Shown: one piece after another, positions 47,677 through 59,548 of the stretch
Layout of the letters: each line of letters opens with the position of its first letter
Numbering within the stretch: the first letter of the stretch is position 1
Assembly: GCA_946811185.2 (NCBI GenBank)
Contig: OX328107.1
Span: 9,885,565-9,949,564 of the forward strand
DNA from: Hippopus hippopus
Lineage: Eukaryota > Mollusca > Bivalvia > Cardiida > Cardiidae
Reading direction: 5' to 3'
DNA: 64,000 bases
Notes under the pieces: generated by a model
The model's database searches: none
Told to the model about the DNA's origin: nothing
What the model saw: only the letters and a program-made list of their open reading frames with translations
Program-made: the position numbers and the translations under genes

Positions 47677-47937
47677 GGCTTGCAACACGCGAAAAGGGGC
47701 ATTCAGACATTTGCGTAAACTGTCGTCTCGGATCAGCCTGCGCAGTCCGCGCAGGCTAATCCGAGACGGCACTTTACGACTACATTAGATTTTGTCCTAA
47801 AGCAGACTTGCGCAAAACGGAAAGTTACATAAAAACGAAAAGCGTCGTTTCGGATTAGTCAGCGCGAAGTGCGCAGGCTGATCCAAGACTACACTTTACG
47901 CAAATGTCCGAATGCCCCTTTTCGCGTGTTGCAAGCC
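47677..47937. mobile_element. 260-bp palindromic MITE, second copy
   Basis: Same ends as the 39446 copy (GGCTTGCAACACGCGAAAAG). Internal sequence diverged by a few percent by eye. Confidence 0.8.
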
Positions 47938-50623
47938 ATATTATTATAGACCCGACCTTTTTCCACGGACTTAAAATACAATCCACTGACACTCAGAGAT
48001 GTTTCTATCTCACAGGCATGACTAAACAAGCGGACGGTATAGATCGAAAATCTGCAGCCTGATCTTGATCTTTACCGTCTGAAAAGCGCTCCTGTTTATT
48101 GCTTTGGCACTGGAAGTGCTGTTGAAGACGCTTTGGAAAATTATGAGAAATGAAGAAATAACTTAAACAAGTCCAATTTCTCCATTTTTTTACAGTGTTT
48201 AATGGCATCTCTTTGCTTTCAAGTTTGATTTTTTTTAAATAAATGTGATCATCTGAGGTTGTTAAGTAAGAAAAGTTGGAGGTGGGGGGAAAATGAGCGC
48301 AGTTATGCAGCTTACCTTTTCATTTTGATTGTAGCAAATCGCTTTTACTTTGGCCTACTACACTGAAACGAAAATGGACCAGTTGCTCCTTCAGCCACAT
48401 TTTATAAATGTGTTTTCATATATCTAACCTGAATTTATTTTCTTCAGCCATATTTTACAAGGATTTTTTTTCAAAGTCGTCTGCAGCAAGTTTCTTATAC
48501 GAGAAGTAACGAGTTAGAACTGTAATAACGTGGAATCATGCGTGTCTGTAAACATGTGAAATGCGAAATACATACGGAATATTATGTTGTAATGGTTTTA
48601 CAAGGCTTGTAGTTTTCTTCGAGCTGAGTGAGAAAAGTTCATATCCTGCGAGACTGAAGTTCGAGGGTGAGCCAGATAGTAAACCCTAAAAACCCCCAAA
48701 AAAAGCAATAGAACTTCTCATCCCAGATGACTGCAATTTCATGATTGCTTTTGTCTACAGTGTTTTAGCCACGCGGGCAGTGTAGATCAAAGATCAGGCT
48801 GCACGTTTTGTGCAGCCTGATCTTGATCTACACTGTACGCGAAGACAATTTAAGTGTTGAGATGCGGTTGAAGGGTTAAAATTTTTACCTCCCAGCGAGA
48901 AGCAAAGTTACTACAGCAGAATACTTCTTTTATTACATACTTACAAATTGATACCAATATAATACTGCAATTACCGAGAAATTTATTCGTAAACGGTAAG
49001 AAATTAAAACACACACTGGTTAAGAGGGTAACTACTTTTTTTCATAAATGCGGATGAATACTATTGTGTAACATTTTGACCAATCAAATCCGAAACCAAG
49101 TTGAAAGTAGTTTTGAACGCATGCGGGCTACGTCAACATACCAAAAGTCTGGCTTACATGGATCGAAACTCTGTTATTTATAAATTTTCTGCATATCCAA
49201 GGATCATACTACCTCATGCTTCAGTCGGTTACGGCTTGTATACCCCACCGACGAAAAAGGTTTTATTCCTCTGATTATGAATTGAAACGGGGGGGGGGGG
49301 GAGAAATGACACCGACATTGATTAAAATTTGTTATTTTTATACAAAATGTGCTATTGTCATGATGAAATATTATGCTAAAAAACTTAGTCACTATTTTTG
49401 TAATAATATAATTGAAATGAAAGACACAAAAATCGTATGGAAAAAAATTGCACCAATAAAACAATCATATCTCGGAAAATGCATAATGCATAAAATTCCT
49501 GATGATGTTATGTTTATTTTGGCCCCGATATGAAAAGGCAAGATTAATTTTACAGTTGTTACGTGAATAAAATCAAACCAGTATTCCTAAACATAACAAG
49601 ACCCGCAGATGAAACATTTCAAGGCGTAAAAATACACAGAAATACAAACAACGTATTGCCAGGGAGTGTTCTCAGCCAAATCAGAAACATAAAAACAACA
49701 ACAGAATAATGTAGTAGCGCAATAGCTTAAAGATACATCTTTACTCGTTTCCACCCATTTCTTTTAACCAGTTTCATCATTATTTTATGAAACTATAATC
49801 ATTCTTGTATCTTCGTGTCAATTGTTGCTCCTGACAGTTGCAAGGTTGTACAGATTATGACGGATATAGTAAAATGCCTTTTGTTCTCTGGAGGTTATCC
49901 GAGACATCATTGTGGTTGTTTCCGGTTTTTTAAACCGAACACAAATCCCTTCAGTTTCTTTATCCCATACACCTTATATATTGATTATTTATCTATGTTT
50001 ACACAGCTGACTAGACTCTACATACTATCAAGTTTTAACAACGTTTTTTTTTTCCTCTCTGGCTGAAAGATGTATCTTTAACCCTTATCCTACCAAATAA
50101 GCGCAATAAAACTTTCAAGCCGATTGTAAAAACCCACTTTCTGCTATTTCAAAAGTATTTTTGAGGGAAAGATATCTCCTTATCGGACAGTGTGGATCCA
50201 AGATCAGACTGCACGTTCTGTGCAGTCTGATCTTGATCTACACTGTCCGCAATAGTCCTTAAGTCGTGCTAAGAAGGCTAGGGATTTAAAGGAAATCTTT
50301 TGAAAAAAAAAAATCAAAGCTGTAAGAGATACAAGAAAATGATTATTGGAAGTTTTGTGGTTCGTCATGATGAGAAATAATGAAAAGCAATCTCACCAGT
50401 AGTTGCCTCTTTTTCCAAGTTTTATATAGTTTTGAAAAGTAGTAGAGGCTGGCAAATTAACTTGTCCATAATTTTAACCAATAGCAAATTACTATTTATA
50501 CATTCGAGGCTAATATGAAAAAGTAGGTCAACAGTCAGCAAAAATACAGCTACGCAAAAAAAAAACAAACACTTTACACGAAATGTTGGACATTTGCATC
50601 CAAATGGTTAATAGATTGATTGA
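47938..50623. other. Host intergenic DNA
   Basis: Hairpin-family copies at 48030, 48773-48840 and 50184-50250. A 105-codon plus-strand frame (49216-49533) is AT-rich and has no recognisable similarity; it contains a G12 tract, and I do not call it a gene. Confidence 0.55.
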
Positions 50624-50930
50624 TTGTATGGTGCTTTACGCCGTTTTCAACATTATTCCAGCTATATCGCGGGGGCCAGTACACCTATCCATGCTTTCCT
50701 GGAGTTTCTTTTACCAGTACTCTGTACAATATTCTTTCAAAGCCACTGGCTGCTTTCCCACACAACCATCGTCGAAACAATGATCAACGGTGAGAGAAGA
50801 ATGAATCCTGTCGCAAAGACTATCGTCAATCCTCGGAAAGAAATTGGCCGAACCAGAGATCGAACCAGCGACCTCCTGTTCTCATGTTCTGCACGCTACC
50901 GACTGAGCTACCGGGACTTGGCATTTGCGT
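50624..50930 (-). mobile_element. tRNA-derived SINE
   Basis: On the minus strand the head contains A-box-like TAGCTCAGTCGGTAG (about 50897-50911) and B-box GGTTCGATC (50858-50866), a tRNA-like pol III promoter. The body (ending in sequence complementary to ATGGTGCTTTACGCCGTTTT) recurs in fragments at about 38130-38330 and 54885-54945. It is not a functional tRNA gene because the arms do not fold fully. Confidence 0.72.
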
Positions 50931-51067
50931 CCCAAACTGATGATCTTCCACCGTGGCTGCGTGTGCACTATACGTGAAGTCGCAAGGGCGTCAAAAACTC
51001 CTTTAGATGGACAAAGCTTTATTTTTCAAAAGAGGTTTACATGTTGATAGTGGCCAGCTCCGAGTTT

Positions 51068-51327
51068 GGCTTGCAACACGCGAAAAAGGACATTCGGACA
51101 TTTGCGTAAAGTTTCGTCTCGGATCAGCCTGCGCAGTCCGCACAGGCTGATCCATGACGTCACTTTACGACTACATTAGATTTTGTCCCATAGTAGACTC
51201 GCGCAAAACAGAAAATTACATAAAAACGGAAAGTGTCGTTTCGGAATAGTCAGCGCGGAGTGCGCAGGCTGATCTGAGACGACACTTTACGCAAATGTCC
51301 GAATGCCCTTTCTTGCGTGTTGCAGGT
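51068..51327. mobile_element. 260-bp palindromic MITE, third copy
   Basis: GGCTTGCAACACGCGAAAAA at the left; the right end has a degenerate TCTTGCGTGTTGCAGG. Same family as 39446 and 47677. Confidence 0.8.
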
Positions 51328-54300
51328 CATTTCGTCTCTTTCGCAAATAAACGGAGAAGCGATTGTCCCAATAGTATCCCCAAATATGGGCGATGTAGGA
51401 GAAGAGGCAGGTTCAAATCTGAAACACCTTCTGCAAGCCCCTGTCGAACTTCCATACCTGGATCGTTAACTCTTTACAAAACGACATTTTGGACCTGTCC
51501 ATATCCAAAATATTTGCAGACGATAAATGGTGAAAAATGAAGGAGTAGAAAAACATTTTGGGCATTATCTTCCGCTAGGTGACATTTTTCAAATACACAT
51601 CTGTCTGATTGTGGCATTCTGGGTACAGAACGGGACTACTTCAGTTTCAAAATAAAATAAAAGTTTACTCAATAAAACGCTACCCTATACGATTCATCTA
51701 GCCATGGTTAGCTAGCATGTAACCTAGGCACCAGTCATTTATCAACACAGCCCCTATAAGATTGAGAAACAGCCCCGGTACAAGCCCAGCATGTTAGGGA
51801 CGTTATTGTTGTTGTCAAAGTCTGTTGCACAAATCACAGTTCTGCTCATGTCTATATTTAGAAACTGTACGCAAAGATTTTCAGTAAACAATGGTATTTT
51901 TTAAAATAATTTTTCACGTGTAAAATTATTATATTTCTGAGAAATTTGGAGCGATAAAAAGGCTTTATTCTTTTCACAAGAATTATTATTAATAGCCATT
52001 ATCCACCTGATACTTTTTAGCGGCAGAACATTTTTTGTTTACGCACTGCGTATTAAAATTTATCCTGTACAGGATAGTGATGCATCAAAGCAGACAGGTC
52101 AGTTCTTCGAAGAAGATGACATGCGCAGACAACGACATTGTGGAAAAAAGGAGAAAATGCTGGTTACCAGCATTTTCTCCTTTTCCCACAATGTTTTCAA
52201 ACGCTTTCTTCCTCAAGGTGATTAAAATTCGGGATGGTGTGGTAAAGGGTAAGTTAAATCACTTGATTATTTGTGTTAAAGGTTTAAATACAGCTTATTA
52301 ATTATATCAGAGTTTAATGGCATCCCGATGCAGCAATACATCAAATGTCAAAATGCTTTTTACAGCCGTGTTCACGGTGTCAAATAGTTTAGATGACGGT
52401 AAATTTAATTCCAACCGTTTTCATAACTTGATGACAAAGCAAATAATGTGAAATTGTGGAAAAGTGGGTTGATCGGTTTACGGTAGAATTGTTTGTATGT
52501 TGGACATAAGTTGAATTCTGTGTTGAAGTTACTTTCCTAGTGTTCGTATTTGTGTCGAGCTACCGTGGAAAGTTTGATATGAGCCATGCTCGGGCAAAAG
52601 GGGGCTTAATGCATCTCCGTAATGTATTGTACCGAGCAACACATCACATAATAAGGGATCCACAAAATCCACTTTGTCTAACTAGCGGCTGAATCATGAG
52701 GTAGACTGGTCCTCTGATATGCAGAAATTCGAACGATAGCAAAAAGTTTCGGCCCTGATCAGCCTGTGCGGACTGCGCAGGCTGACCAGGGTCGATACTT
52801 TTTGCAGACGCATTGAGCTCCATTTTTATAGAGCATGGCCCTTAACTATTTTGACCGCAGGATCAAGCGAGAAGCAAGTACAGGCACTAGGAAAGTTACT
52901 ACAACATAATTCATATATTATATAGTTAAAAAATAATCTTCTTTCTATCGTGGTTTATCGTTCAATAAACCACAGTTGTGAGTTATGAGGCACAATAAAT
53001 AATCCACGAGGGCGATAGCCCGAGTGGTTTATTCATTGCGTCTCATAACTCACAACGTGGTTTATTGCACGATAAACCACGATAGAAAGAAGATTATTTC
53101 GATTCTAACATGACCAACTCTTAATCAAAGGAAAACAAGTTCATACTTAGAGTAAAAACGCGGATGCAGATTATATTCCATTGAATAACTTACTTACTTA
53201 CTTTATACAGCATGACGTCACTCTATATAGAATGACGTCACTCTACATAGAGTAACGTAGATTTTACCACGCTTTCGTTGCATTGTGTTTATAGAGCCGA
53301 ATTCACGTGTCATGTTAGAATATTTCTTTTATCATTTACCTACTAGTTTAACCAACACAGTATTGCAATTATTGACAATTTTATTCGAAAGCAGTAAGAA
53401 GTTAAATACTCCTAAGTCGGCCATAACTCCTTTCTTTTGTGAATGGTGGATGAATATTATAACGTAATATTTTTACCAATCAACCTGGAAACTAAACTGT
53501 TAGCAGTCTGTACGCGGGTTTTGTTATCACTGTGGCGCCGCATGAAGCAGCGGCACTCTATTTTTATTCGCTTTTGAAAAGTGCCTGTGGAGGTAGCCAT
53601 ATTGTTTACTATATGGACTGGTTCAGTGTTTTTTTTTTAACATACATGTAAAAATACGGTACTTTCATTACCAGATCGAGCCAACTTTGTTTTTCTATTT
53701 GGACTGATTTTTTGTTTTTTAACATGTAAAATACCGTACTTTCATTCCCAGATCGATAAAAACCAGATCTTATCCCAGATGGCCCAGAATTTAAATATTT
53801 GTCATGTAGTATCACCACGTGGACCTCTACAAAGCTTGTTCAAGTGGTGCCCTTGGCGTAGAAAATTAACCAGCTGTAATGTGCCCTATTTCAGAAACAA
53901 CTGATTTGCGGCGCCATTGATGTTATGCATCAACATTTTCTTATACCATATTTTGGGATAGTATCTGACACGGTGTAGAAACGAATCATTCCGTTGTGTC
54001 TGCATTCATCCGCGTGCGGTACATGTATTTGAGCAGTAACAGAAGATAGTGGCCAATGGCCTCAAACAAATGAGCCTAATTTGCCTTACAAAACCTATCC
54101 CATTTTGAGGGGTTGTCTATAAAACACTGAGGAAAAAGCCGTATCATTTGTCCTTCGAAATTCTGGGACCAATTTTCCAGGACCAGTGATCTGGTTGTAT
54201 GAGACTGTTTGTCTCATTCAGTCCGTTAGCTAGCCTTAAAATTTAGAATCAAGAGTTGAACTAGCGTGATCGATGAGTACGGTCCCTTGTACAGTTTCAC

Positions 54301-54945
54301 GTATATGTATATGAATTCTTACCAGATCTAAATTTTCTCATTCCAGATTGGAGAACTAGTTTGTTTAGCTGTGTTATGTGATTTCGGTGAGTATTTCTTT
54401 CTTGTACATACGCAGCTATTACGACCATGTCAAGTGGGTTTTTTTATCTATAGGCTGAATTTTTCAACTTTTCAAATACTTCAGGCTCAATACTTTGCCG
54501 CCTGGCTCACGTCATTTGCGTTTATTTAAGGGAAGTCATTACAGTATTTTTTTTTTTAATCATGTATATTTTGTAGTGCGTTTTAACATTAATGTGTTTG
54601 GTTTGAAGCCCTACGGCTTCTTCGATTAAGAAAGAAAAGAAAAAAACGATCGTCATATAAATTTAAGTGAACCGTTAAACAGCTGGTTTCAGAAAAGATA
54701 ACAGAACGCTGTTTACTTCACCGAAGCTTTAAGTAAGAGGATAATTACAGGAAAGGTCCTTATGCATATTTCGAGGCAAGACCTGAAATATGGTAATGAG
54801 GTTTGAGGTAATTTGCATACTGTAGGGATCTCCGAAATTAGAGCAGAACGTACATTTATCCCAAAGTATTCCGCTGTCCATTGTTTCGACTATGGTTATG
54901 TTGGAAAGCAGCCAGTGGCTTGGAAAGAATATTATGCGGAGTATT
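51328..54945. other. Host intergenic DNA left of element C
   Basis: No gene is recognised. It contains the inverted partner of 41100-41355 (51555-51800), a palindrome with AAAATGCTGGTTACCAGCATTT (about 52156), a CAGCCTG-core palindrome (52582-52838) and the near-identical repeat at 52934-53322. The last 60 bases are a SINE fragment into which element C is inserted. Confidence 0.55.
52934..53322. repeat. Palindromic host repeat, copy 2 of a near-identical pair
   Basis: Matches 40258-40625, with a small extra 'GACGTCACTCTA' duplication near 53220-53245. Confidence 0.8.
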
Positions 54946-55298
54946 AGTAGATTAAAAAATACACCCCCGTTGCCAAAAATACTATTTTTCTATAATTTGT
55001 CCCGGGAAGAATATAATGTCTCCCAGTTTTGCCCATACGATTTTGTATGAAAAATCTATTTCCTCATAATTCTAAAGAAAATAAATTTCATTATCCCACT
55101 AACCAACGCATTGATTAACAACGGTGCTCACTAACCAACGCATCAACTAATATATATCATGGCCCCATGTGTCAACGCAAGATAAGTCTATGCATGAGGG
55201 ACTAACCTAATTACTATATCCATTTTACAAAAATTCAAAAATAAATTAATGGATAAAATTTTTTGAATTTAATACTTTTTTTTTAAGTAAATAAAAGG

Positions 55299-56102
55299 AT
55301 GAGTTATAGAAGCGCAGAATTTAATAGGGCTCAATATATAGTTTGGAAAGGATTATATAATAAAAGGAATATAAGTTATAAATATTTTCAAAACAATAAT
55401 TTTTATCAATTATCTTCTGATAGCCGTTTTGGAGTGATAACATTTTATGAAAGAGGAGTTGATATATTAAAAATATTTAAAAGAATAAGAAGCGCTGCTT
55501 ATTATTTACTTAGTAAAGAACTTCATTTAAATAATTCAGAACCTTTTACCATAAATATTGCGATAATTTCACCATTTCCTTTAGATAATAGGGGAACCCC
55601 TATTTTAAATAATTATTGGTATACTGGTATTCCACATGTTATTCAGATTCCTAGTTTTCGTATTAGCAATTTCTTAGGAGACTATGAAAAAGCAATATAT
55701 GATCTAATTGGTCAACCAGGATTTCTAAAACCAAGAACATATTGTGATATATTTCCGATTATATTTTTTAATAAAAGTGAAATAACAAAGTCAAAGGGGA
55801 TCGCTGTGTCACCATTTGCACCATTTTACGGTGATATACATACTATAACAAAAATTAACGATTTTGAGAACTTAGGTTTTAAACGAAGAGAAGAGAGGGA
55901 AGAAGAAAATGATATTAGTCCTTCTATCAATAATGAAGAAACATATTATGAAGATGTGTGCATTATATGTAATGTAAATAAACCTAATATATTATTTTGT
56001 GATTGTGGCCATGTATCTATGTGCGATATTTGTAATAAAAGTTGTTCTAAAAAATGCCCAATGTGTAGAAAAGAGTCCTCTATTAAAAGAAAAATTTTTT
56101 GA
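55299..56102 (+). CDS. RING-finger protein 1 of element C
   Basis: 267 residues. The C-terminal C3HC4 RING is clear: CIICNVNKPNILFCDCGH and MCDICNKSCSKKCPMC. The N-terminal 200 residues are unrecognised and shared in outline with the neighbour at 56138 (both have an internal YYxxSxEL-type helix and a phrase like PFxxFG/PFAPFYG). RING proteins of this sort are E3 ubiquitin ligases; in viruses they often target host defence proteins, but the target here is unknown. It lies at the very left of element C. TAAATAAAAGG precedes the ATG. Confidence 0.82.
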   Translation: MSYRSAEFNRAQYIVWKGLYNKRNISYKYFQNNNFYQLSSDSRFGVITFYERGVDILKIFKRIRSAAYYLLSKELHLNNSEPFTINIAIISPFPLDNRGTPILNNYWYTGIPHVIQIPSFRISNFLGDYEKAIYDLIGQPGFLKPRTYCDIFPIIFFNKSEITKSKGIAVSPFAPFYGDIHTITKINDFENLGFKRREEREEENDISPSINNEETYYEDVCIICNVNKPNILFCDCGHVSMCDICNKSCSKKCPMCRKESSIKRKIF

Positions 56103-56137
56103 AAAAAATTTAAGTGAAATAAATTATAAAAATAAGT

Positions 56138-56926
56138 ATGAGCGCCTTACATACAAATGAAGTTTTTTACGATGTACTTGATACAATGCCACCTAAAGCA
56201 AAAGTACTAAATTGGCTTACCTCTGATGAATTAAATAAATTAGAAGAACATATCCAATCTAAATATAATGAAATACCTGTTTATAACCACCGAGAAAGAA
56301 ACGTATATATCCCTGGAATTTACGGTAATGATTATGTTAAAACTTTACAAAATGCAAAAGCAGTTATATATTATTGTTTTAGCGCAGAATTAAAAAAAGA
56401 ACATGGATTTAATTTAAGAATGCAATTTGGACTTTATAACAATACATCACCGACAAAAAGAAGAGTAGGTATATTTTGGGGAGGGGTTTATAATGAATGT
56501 GATTATGTAAATTATTTACATTGGTATCATAAGCTAATAGAAAATATGTCTTATGAAGAAGCATTAACTCCTGAAGGATTAAATGTGATTGAAGAAGATT
56601 TTCATAAACTATCTCCATTTATAGAATTTGGAGAAATAATTCCTACAGAAACCCAGTATGATTTTGAATTTGTGCCCGCAGAAGATGAAAGGAATCAATA
56701 TATGGTTTTATCTGACAAATTTTCACAAATTATAATATCTTGTCTAAAAGGATCAAATGGTTCAAAAACTTTTTATTTAGAATCTTGCGTTATATGCGGT
56801 GAAACTAAACCTAACGTGCTATATTGTCTTTGTGGTCATATACCTATATGTGAAAAATGTAATAAACTTACAACTAATAAATGCCCCATATGTAGAACAG
56901 AATCTTATGTTAAAAGAATTTTGTAA
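56138..56926 (+). CDS. RING-finger protein 2 of element C
   Basis: 262 residues, a tandem paralogue of the gene before it. The C-terminal RING is CVICGETKPNVLYCLCGH and ICEKCNKLTTNKCPIC. The N-terminal region (MSALHTNEVFYDVLDTMPPK, KAVIYYCFSAELKKEHGFNL) is diverged. Intact. Same strand as paralogue 1 with 35 bp between, convergent with the fibre gene. Likely an E3 ligase by RING family membership. Confidence 0.82.
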   Translation: MSALHTNEVFYDVLDTMPPKAKVLNWLTSDELNKLEEHIQSKYNEIPVYNHRERNVYIPGIYGNDYVKTLQNAKAVIYYCFSAELKKEHGFNLRMQFGLYNNTSPTKRRVGIFWGGVYNECDYVNYLHWYHKLIENMSYEEALTPEGLNVIEEDFHKLSPFIEFGEIIPTETQYDFEFVPAEDERNQYMVLSDKFSQIIISCLKGSNGSKTFYLESCVICGETKPNVLYCLCGHIPICEKCNKLTTNKCPICRTESYVKRIL

Positions 56927-56986
56927 AATATTTAATAATGGCTAAATAAATATATAATATATTTTTTTATAATATATTATATATAT

Positions 56987-58201
56987 CTACAAGTCTATTT
57001 CTATCAAAATAGATATGTAACCGTGTGTTACTTCACGATTATCTGTTCTCGAAATAAAGTTTATTATGTCGCATTTATTTACCTCCAACGCCCTTGGAAA
57101 AGTCGTACAGCTGCAAATTTCACGTTCTTTTTTAATAATAGAGTAATCAACCTGTTCATTTCCGTTTACCGTTATATTAACTTTTACCTCTTCTGGTGCA
57201 TGACGGTCCCTTTTAACGATTGTTAAACTTCCACTTATAATTCTACCTGACACATTCATACAATAACCCCCTAAACCGTGTCTTTTACCCGAATTACCAT
57301 TACCGAATGAAAACTCATAATTACCGTTTAAAATTGATCCCTGTTCTTCAGCCCACACGGTTATAACAGGTTTTGGCTTATATGCTCTGAAGAAACGCTC
57401 CATATATTCTCTAGTGACAGCATCTTTTTCATTTCTTGGGTCCGCTATATTATATATTCTTAAATTATTCATATCAATATTTTGGTTTACTGATAGTTCC
57501 CCATTCACTTTCATTGAGAAAGATTTATACATAGCACCTTGACCACCTCTAATATTTTTAACGAGGTCATCAACATAACCTTTAGTGGTAACCGCATCTT
57601 GGGATATGGGGTTTGATAATCCAGTAATCTGGTTACCATTCATATCTATTCCACCATCTATTGAATAGGACCCATCTTGTTTTCTCGTTAAAGCTTTTTC
57701 ATCTGCGGTAGCTGCCTCAATACTAGTATCCACATAAAACTTATTAGAGGCTTGGTCGTGTCTCGTGGGGGTTCCGAGATTGTTAATTACTCGTCCTCCC
57801 ATTGAGATTGCATCATCTGCCTCATACCACCTTCCGTCTTTATAAACGAAGGCTCTATCAACATTATCCACATAATTTTTAGTAGCAGCTTCACCCGGTT
57901 CTTTTGGATCCTTAACATTTCTTATCGGATTAAAACCCATATTTAAATATCCAGTAAAGTGGTATCCACCGTTTTCATTCAACAACCCTGAGTTGGCGTC
58001 AACATAATCCTTAGTTGCAACATCATGAGAATTTACTGGGTTACTAACCCTCGTTAATGTATTACCGTTCATGTCTATGGAACCGGTAACAACAGTTGTT
58101 CCATCTTTACGTAAAAAAACATTATTAATGTAAGCGAGTGACACACCATCACCGCTTGTTTCACCATCATCTTTCATTCTTCCGAATTTGTCAACAGGCA
58201 T
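56987..58201 (-). CDS. Tail-fibre-like protein of element C (intact)
   Basis: 404 residues. After MPVDKFGRMKDDG come at least five fibre repeats, each a strand segment (GSIDMNGNTLTRVSNP, LNMGFNPIRNVKDP, ISMGGRVINNLGTP, IDMNGNQITGLSNP, IDMNNLRIYNIADP) ending in a TKxYVD-type motif. The C-terminal head begins PKPVITVWAEEQG and includes FSFGNGNSGK and CSCTTFPRALEVNKCDI. Trimeric fibre and host attachment are inferred from phage-type fibres. It is the undamaged counterpart of the split gene in element A. CATATATAAAA abuts the start. Confidence 0.85.
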   Translation of the reverse strand: MPVDKFGRMKDDGETSGDGVSLAYINNVFLRKDGTTVVTGSIDMNGNTLTRVSNPVNSHDVATKDYVDANSGLLNENGGYHFTGYLNMGFNPIRNVKDPKEPGEAATKNYVDNVDRAFVYKDGRWYEADDAISMGGRVINNLGTPTRHDQASNKFYVDTSIEAATADEKALTRKQDGSYSIDGGIDMNGNQITGLSNPISQDAVTTKGYVDDLVKNIRGGQGAMYKSFSMKVNGELSVNQNIDMNNLRIYNIADPRNEKDAVTREYMERFFRAYKPKPVITVWAEEQGSILNGNYEFSFGNGNSGKRHGLGGYCMNVSGRIISGSLTIVKRDRHAPEEVKVNITVNGNEQVDYSIIKKEREICSCTTFPRALEVNKCDIINFISRTDNREVTHGYISILIEIDL

Positions 58202-58212
58202 TTTTATATATG

Positions 58213-58629
58213 CTAAAAAAGTTTATTTAAAACATTTTGAAACTGCTTACCTCTAGATAACTCTTTTAGAATGTATAAACATAAATGACCGCAAAATACT
58301 TGCCCAGCTTGTTGTAATTGGTCAGTATTGTACTGTATTGGACTTTTTAAATAATCTCGAATTTCAATAGGTGGTTGTATACCATAACTATCGAAATAAA
58401 TTTTAGTTTTACCATTTTTATACCAAGCGACCCAATGTGTACCAGGCCCATCACTTTTATCAAAGTTTACTATACCACATTCTTTTTTACTCGGTTTTCT
58501 CGGTAGTGAGTCTAGTAAAAAAACTCCTCTAAAATAAGGAATCTTTAATTTTTTAACGGCATCCTCTAATTCGAAATTGTTTAACGGTTTATTCGGTAAA
58601 ATTACGTTTTCAATCGAAATATTTGTCAT
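58213..58629 (-). CDS. Adenain-like protease of element C
   Basis: 138 residues from ATG 58629; an upstream ATG (58689) would overlap the integrase and lacks the ACTATAAAA context, so it is rejected. Catalytic residues lie in GTHWVAW, IYFDSYG, QQAGQVFCGH. Very close to the element A protein (18985-19401). It should process virion proteins. Confidence 0.9.
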   Translation of the reverse strand: MTNISIENVILPNKPLNNFELEDAVKKLKIPYFRGVFLLDSLPRKPSKKECGIVNFDKSDGPGTHWVAWYKNGKTKIYFDSYGIQPPIEIRDYLKSPIQYNTDQLQQAGQVFCGHLCLYILKELSRGKQFQNVLNKLF

Positions 58630-58642
58630 TTTTTTTTTATAG

Positions 58643-59548
58643 TTAAATATTTCTAATATCTTTATTGTCAACCCACGAATTAAATTCATCGGGATAACCT
58701 TTCCACTTCACGAGAGATTTCTTTTTTCCTTTTTTAATAACCTTTTCTATCCTATACACCTCTTGACTAGTTTTCTGCAGTTCAGGTTCATAAAAGGTAC
58801 CTTGTATTTCTTCTCCATTAAAATCTTTAATTTTATATGTTATAGGTGATGTATGTTTAACCTCAGAAACTGTAAAAACCTCCTCAGTCCATCTTGTTGT
58901 ATAACCTTTTTCAAAAGTCTTTTTCTTTTTAGTTATCCTTACTTTGTCTCCAACAGAGAAATTAGGATTAGAGTCTCTTATTTCAAGATTATCAGGGTAA
59001 AGATTTCTCCAAACTCTCGTTTCATTTTCTTTTTTACTAGCGTCTACCGGAGTCATCTTAATAGATGAATGCCTCGTGTTATTATATTCTTTAACTAAAT
59101 CCGGTAGCACATTAATGTAAACGTTTGTAGAGTTAGCGGAGAAATACTTCCACATTTTTTCTTTCATTGTTCTAATCCATCTCTCAACCACACTAGATTT
59201 TTCCTCATTTTCGGTAGAATATAATTCAACCAAGTCTTTTACATCTTTGTTATAAAACTCTTTACCCTTATCTACCCACATTTTTTCAGGTTTTCTCTCC
59301 TTAAAAATACTTTTTAATGCTATAGCAACAGATTTTCCTGTTTTATCTTTTAATGGCACCAGATATCCATATTTAGAAAAGATATCAATGACAGCGAGAA
59401 GGTATTTAACACCACGATTAAGCTTAGAAAATGCTTGCATGTCTACTAAATCCGCAGCCCATATCCTATCTATACCGTTTACTCTAACTCTCCTTTTCTT
59501 AAAATTTCTTTTTACGGGTTTATGTAATTCTTCAGCTAAATTTTTTTT
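58643..59548 (-). pseudogene. Integrase with chromodomain of element C, start codon lost
   Basis: The frame is open from 59548 to 58643, past the position where the element A copy has its TAA, and includes all three catalytic residues (Asp in WAADLVDMQ coded at 59452, Asp in MWVDKGKEF, Glu in SSVVERWIRT) and the chromodomain (SLVKWKGYPDEFNSWV). The element A start ATG region is missing here: the segment between the PLA2 end and the LAEEL codons is replaced by an A10 run, with a TAA in frame at 59549-59551. The first ATG (59440) would lose the first catalytic Asp. Translation could only work by fusion, frameshift or non-ATG start, so I call it probably inactive. Confidence 0.8.

Noticed and set aside
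49216..49533. 105-codon plus-strand frame in host DNA
   Set aside because: Crosses a G12 tract, AT-rich, no recognisable domain and no sign of conservation.
50845..50917. tRNA gene on the minus strand
   Set aside because: Has A- and B-box-like sequences but no complete cloverleaf, and continues into a repeated SINE body.
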